A program made the translations under genes and the position numbers. A stretch of DNA of 16,573 nucleotides, from assembly GCA_029250565.1 (NCBI GenBank), contig JAQXFA010000074.1, forward strand, positions 1 through 16,573, given 5' to 3'. Under the pieces are notes generated by a model, which saw only the letters and a program-made list of their open reading frames with translations, did not search any database and was not told where the DNA came from. The stretch comes from Candidatus Thalassarchaeaceae archaeon (GTDB lineage Archaea > Thermoplasmatota > Poseidoniia > Poseidoniales > Thalassarchaeaceae). This document shows positions 15,113-16,573 of this stretch, one piece after another; the first letter of the stretch is position 1; each line of letters starts with the position of its first letter.

Positions 15113-15115
15113 GTG
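15112..15115 (+). promoter_or_regulatory. Ribosome binding site that decides the dCMP deaminase start
   Basis: GGTG followed by exactly six bases and then GTG at 15122 gives the same site and spacing seen at the biotin carrier, serS and UPF0200 kinase genes. It favours GTG 15122 over the upstream TTG 15107 and GTG 15113. Confidence 0.45.
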
Positions 15116-15121
15116 GTTGAT

Positions 15122-15601
15122 GTGAAGGAGAAACATCTGAAAATTCGCATTGAGCAGTGCTTGGCATTAGCAAAGGCTAGTAATTGCCCTAGGGCAAAAT
15201 TTGGTTCACTTCTTGTCGACCCAGACCGTAATGTCATCTTGATGGATGGATACAATGGAGGTCCACGAGGTGGAGGCGATTTGTGTGGCGGAGATGTTTG
15301 TTTACGAGATACCGAAAAAGTCGTTTCAGGAACTAGGGTCGAAGTGGGCTGTCATCACGCAGAAATGAATGTAATTTGCAATGCAGCAGCAAATGGGGTA
15401 CCAACAAAGAATGCTTGGCTAATTGTTACTGGTGAACCTTGTATGATGTGCGCTAAATTGATTCACCATTCAGGTGTATCAAGAGTAATCGTAGTTGACG
15501 GTGGCTTTGGTGGAGCAAATGGTGTTGACTATCTTGAAAATCATGGTGTTATAGTTCAACGAACAGATGGACCCAAAGACCCTCGTGGTGATTTAAAGTA
15601 A
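15122..15601 (+). CDS. dCMP deaminase (ComEB-type cytidine/deoxycytidylate deaminase)
   Basis: Zinc enzyme converting dCMP to dUMP, the substrate for thymidylate synthase. Seen: 159 residues with the dCMP deaminase pattern. NCPRAKFGSLLVD (21-33) precedes DGYNGGPRGG (42-51), and the zinc/catalytic motif is CHHAEMN (77-83), with H79 as ligand and E81 as proton shuttle. PCMMCAKLIHHSGVSRV (106-122) supplies ligands C107 and C110. Extra cysteines at 22, 55, 60 and 77 could form a second structural zinc site, as in some dCMP deaminases. The NGGPRGG substrate loop argues against a tRNA or riboflavin deaminase. It lies 51 bases after folC. The first 10 residues are not informative; TTG 15107 would give 164 residues. 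It converges with the UPF0200 kinase gene with six bases between stops. Confidence 0.85.
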   Translation: MKEKHLKIRIEQCLALAKASNCPRAKFGSLLVDPDRNVILMDGYNGGPRGGGDLCGGDVCLRDTEKVVSGTRVEVGCHHAEMNVICNAAANGVPTKNAWLIVTGEPCMMCAKLIHHSGVSRVIVVDGGFGGANGVDYLENHGVIVQRTDGPKDPRGDLK

Positions 15602-15607
15602 GGTAAT

Positions 15608-16156
15608 TTATTCATCAAATGAATCAATCAACGCTTGTAGTTGACCATGTAACTCATCTACATCCCCATCGTTTTGAATTACAACATCAGCCATTGCGGC
15701 AGTGGCGATTAATGCTTGACCACTTTCATCATGAGCCACCAATTCAGATTCTTCTTGCTCAACAAATTGTTCAAAATTTTCAGCATCTCCAGTACGGCCA
15801 CGCGCAACTAAACGCTCCCATCGTACTTCTCTAGATGTACGGATTTCAATCATTATGAAATCATCACGCTTTTGCAGTGCTTCGACTTCAGCAGGAGTCC
15901 TAATACTGTCAATAGCATGATTACCATCTTCACCAATTCGATCAAGCAACATTTCTGCTAAAACCCCGGGGCCACCCATTGCTCTGAGTTTTCTCCCTCC
16001 ATCAATGAGATTGTCACGATTTATTTCACGACCATTAGAGCGTAGCCAGTGGCGAATGGAGTCAGAACATGAATTTACACCAAAGCCATGCGCCTTGAAC
16101 CATTCAATAACAGTGGTTTTTCCAGATGCATTACGCCCCGTTAACCCCACCAACAT
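15608..16156 (-). CDS. UPF0200 / dephospho-CoA-kinase-like P-loop kinase
   Basis: Archaeal P-loop kinase of the UPF0200 family, often labelled AAA ATPase or dephospho-CoA kinase-like; the substrate is unproven. Seen (from ATG 16156, 182 residues): Walker A GRNASGKTT (7-15) and SCSDSIRHWLR (29-39) in the substrate region. GGRKLRAMGGPGVLAEMLLD (53-72), the Walker-B-like IDSIRTPAEVEAL (82-94) and the lid ERLVARGRTGD (114-124) follow. The tail ADVVIQNDGDVDEL (156-169) is standard for the family. I chose ATG 16156 because GGTG stands six bases upstream and the family starts just before the P-loop; ATG 16177 would add seven residues without a ribosome site. Its neighbour is dCMP deaminase, so a nucleotide kinase role is possible but only an inference. 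The helicase gene is upstream on the same strand. Confidence 0.8.
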   Translation of the reverse strand: MLVGLTGRNASGKTTVIEWFKAHGFGVNSCSDSIRHWLRSNGREINRDNLIDGGRKLRAMGGPGVLAEMLLDRIGEDGNHAIDSIRTPAEVEALQKRDDFIMIEIRTSREVRWERLVARGRTGDAENFEQFVEQEESELVAHDESGQALIATAAMADVVIQNDGDVDELHGQLQALIDSFDE

Positions 16157-16162
16157 CAAAGA

Positions 16163-16166
16163 CACC
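16163..16166 (-). promoter_or_regulatory. Ribosome binding site that decides the UPF0200 kinase start
   Basis: On the minus strand GGTG is followed by six bases and the ATG ending at 16156. It lies inside the longer alternative reading frame that begins at 16177. Confidence 0.45.
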
Positions 16167-16203
16167 GAGTATGCCATTGTTCAAAGCAATAACGGCAACA
16201 GCC

Positions 16204-16229
16204 AAGATTTGAATCAGGCCCAAAATCTT
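16204..16229 (-). repeat. 7-bp inverted repeat at the 3' end of the helicase gene
   Basis: AAGATTT (16204-16210) and AAATCTT (16223-16229) are perfect complements with a 12-base loop that holds the helicase stop codon. No T run follows on the minus strand, so it is a doubtful terminator. It might be an RNA processing or attenuation element before the kinase gene. Confidence 0.3.
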
Positions 16230-16573
16230 CTTGTTCTAGCATAATTGAGTTCAGCATCATGAATTATTTTTAGCATTAATTCTCGCTCTCCTTTTGGAAC
16301 TCGATTGAGAATTCGGCTAGCGGTTTCTTCACCCACTCCTCTAGCCATTAAGCAGATTAGTGCTTCAATCCCTCTTTGGCGTACAATGTGGGCATTTTTC
16401 TCCATCCTAGCTTGCACAGTTTGGTCTTCTGAAGCAACCCAACCCGCCAGCATTTCTTCTAATCCTTCACGGGTTGCCGCAAGCATTGTCCCACCACACT
16501 CACAGTGTGTGTGCTTAGCACCATACATGGCTACACGCGTTCGCATGCGTGAGCCACAAGCCAAACAGATTAG
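16214..16573 (-). CDS. Lhr-type ATP-dependent helicase, C-terminal fragment (5' part outside the window)
   Basis: The frame is open to the right edge, so this is the last 119 residues of a larger protein. Seen: a zinc-knuckle-like set, C3-x2-C6 and C24-x-C26, and then a helical region. RQRGIEALICLMARGVGEETASRILNRVP includes a helix-hairpin-helix-like GVGEETASRIL. The end is KIIHDAELNYARTRRFW. This layout, with ARGxGxxTAxRIL and a closing EAExxYxRTRRFW-type helix, is what I recall from the C-termini of archaeal Lhr-family DEAD/DEAH helicases. The helicase motor itself is not visible, so the call depends on the tail alone. A TTG at 16564 is not the true start, because the first two cysteine ligands (one upstream of it) would be broken up. 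The UPF0200 kinase gene follows on the same strand. Confidence 0.6.
   Translation of the reverse strand, partial: LICLACGSRMRTRVAMYGAKHTHCECGGTMLAATREGLEEMLAGWVASEDQTVQARMEKNAHIVRQRGIEALICLMARGVGEETASRILNRVPKGERELMLKIIHDAELNYARTRRFWA

Noticed and set aside
16204..16229. Intrinsic terminator at the end of the helicase gene
   Set aside because: The stem is perfect but has no T run after it on the minus strand, and the kinase gene begins shortly after. Kept only as a repeat.
1..16573. Mobile elements, CRISPR arrays, rRNA or tRNA genes
   Set aside because: I noticed no transposase, integrase, long terminal repeat, regularly spaced repeat or conserved RNA gene sequence; all larger stretches are coding.

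Overview
The window most likely comes from a planktonic marine archaeon of the Marine Group II / Candidatus Poseidoniales type (moderate to good confidence, inferred from gene content only). Archaeal markers are a geranylgeranyl-reductase-type flavoprotein, a DUF63 membrane protein, a UPF0200-type P-loop kinase, an archaeal presenilin homologue and the C-terminal end of an Lhr-type helicase. They sit beside genes typical of aerobic heterotrophs: CcmF for cytochrome c maturation, a complete biotin-dependent methylcrotonoyl-CoA carboxylase with its hydratase, and folate synthesis. The DNA is AT-leaning and densely packed. No gene-free stretch exceeds about 70 bases, and I see no rRNA, tRNA, CRISPR array or mobile element.

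Layout. Positions 1-5520 hold four plus-strand genes: the 3' part of a geranylgeranyl reductase, a large ccmF, a SlyD-like FKBP prolyl isomerase with a metal-binding tail, and a DUF63 integral membrane protein. Positions 5568-10129 hold a tight plus-strand leucine-catabolism cluster: methylcrotonoyl-CoA carboxylase beta subunit, methylglutaconyl-CoA hydratase, and an alpha subunit split into a biotin carboxylase and a biotin carrier protein. Its leader carries a notable set of inverted repeats. A 17-base convergent gap follows. Positions 10147-13651 are on the minus strand: seryl-tRNA synthetase, preceded on that strand by a presenilin-like intramembrane aspartyl protease with a roughly 370-residue extracytoplasmic domain inserted between membrane segments 3 and 4. 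A compact divergent promoter region leads to plus-strand folC (folate synthesis) and a dCMP deaminase, ending at 15601. These converge on a minus-strand UPF0200 kinase and the 3' end of an Lhr-type helicase that runs off the right edge.

How the genes work together. MccB, biotin carboxylase and carrier would form one carboxylase acting on 3-methylcrotonyl-CoA, and the hydratase takes the next step of leucine breakdown. FolC and dCMP deaminase both feed thymidylate synthesis, as folate cofactor and dUMP precursor. Inside transcription units, starts are often preceded by a GGTG-type ribosome site six bases upstream. Genes at the head of units lack this and have short GC-rich leaders, which suggests leaderless or near-leaderless transcripts. 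The most unusual object is the presenilin homologue with the large inserted ectodomain.
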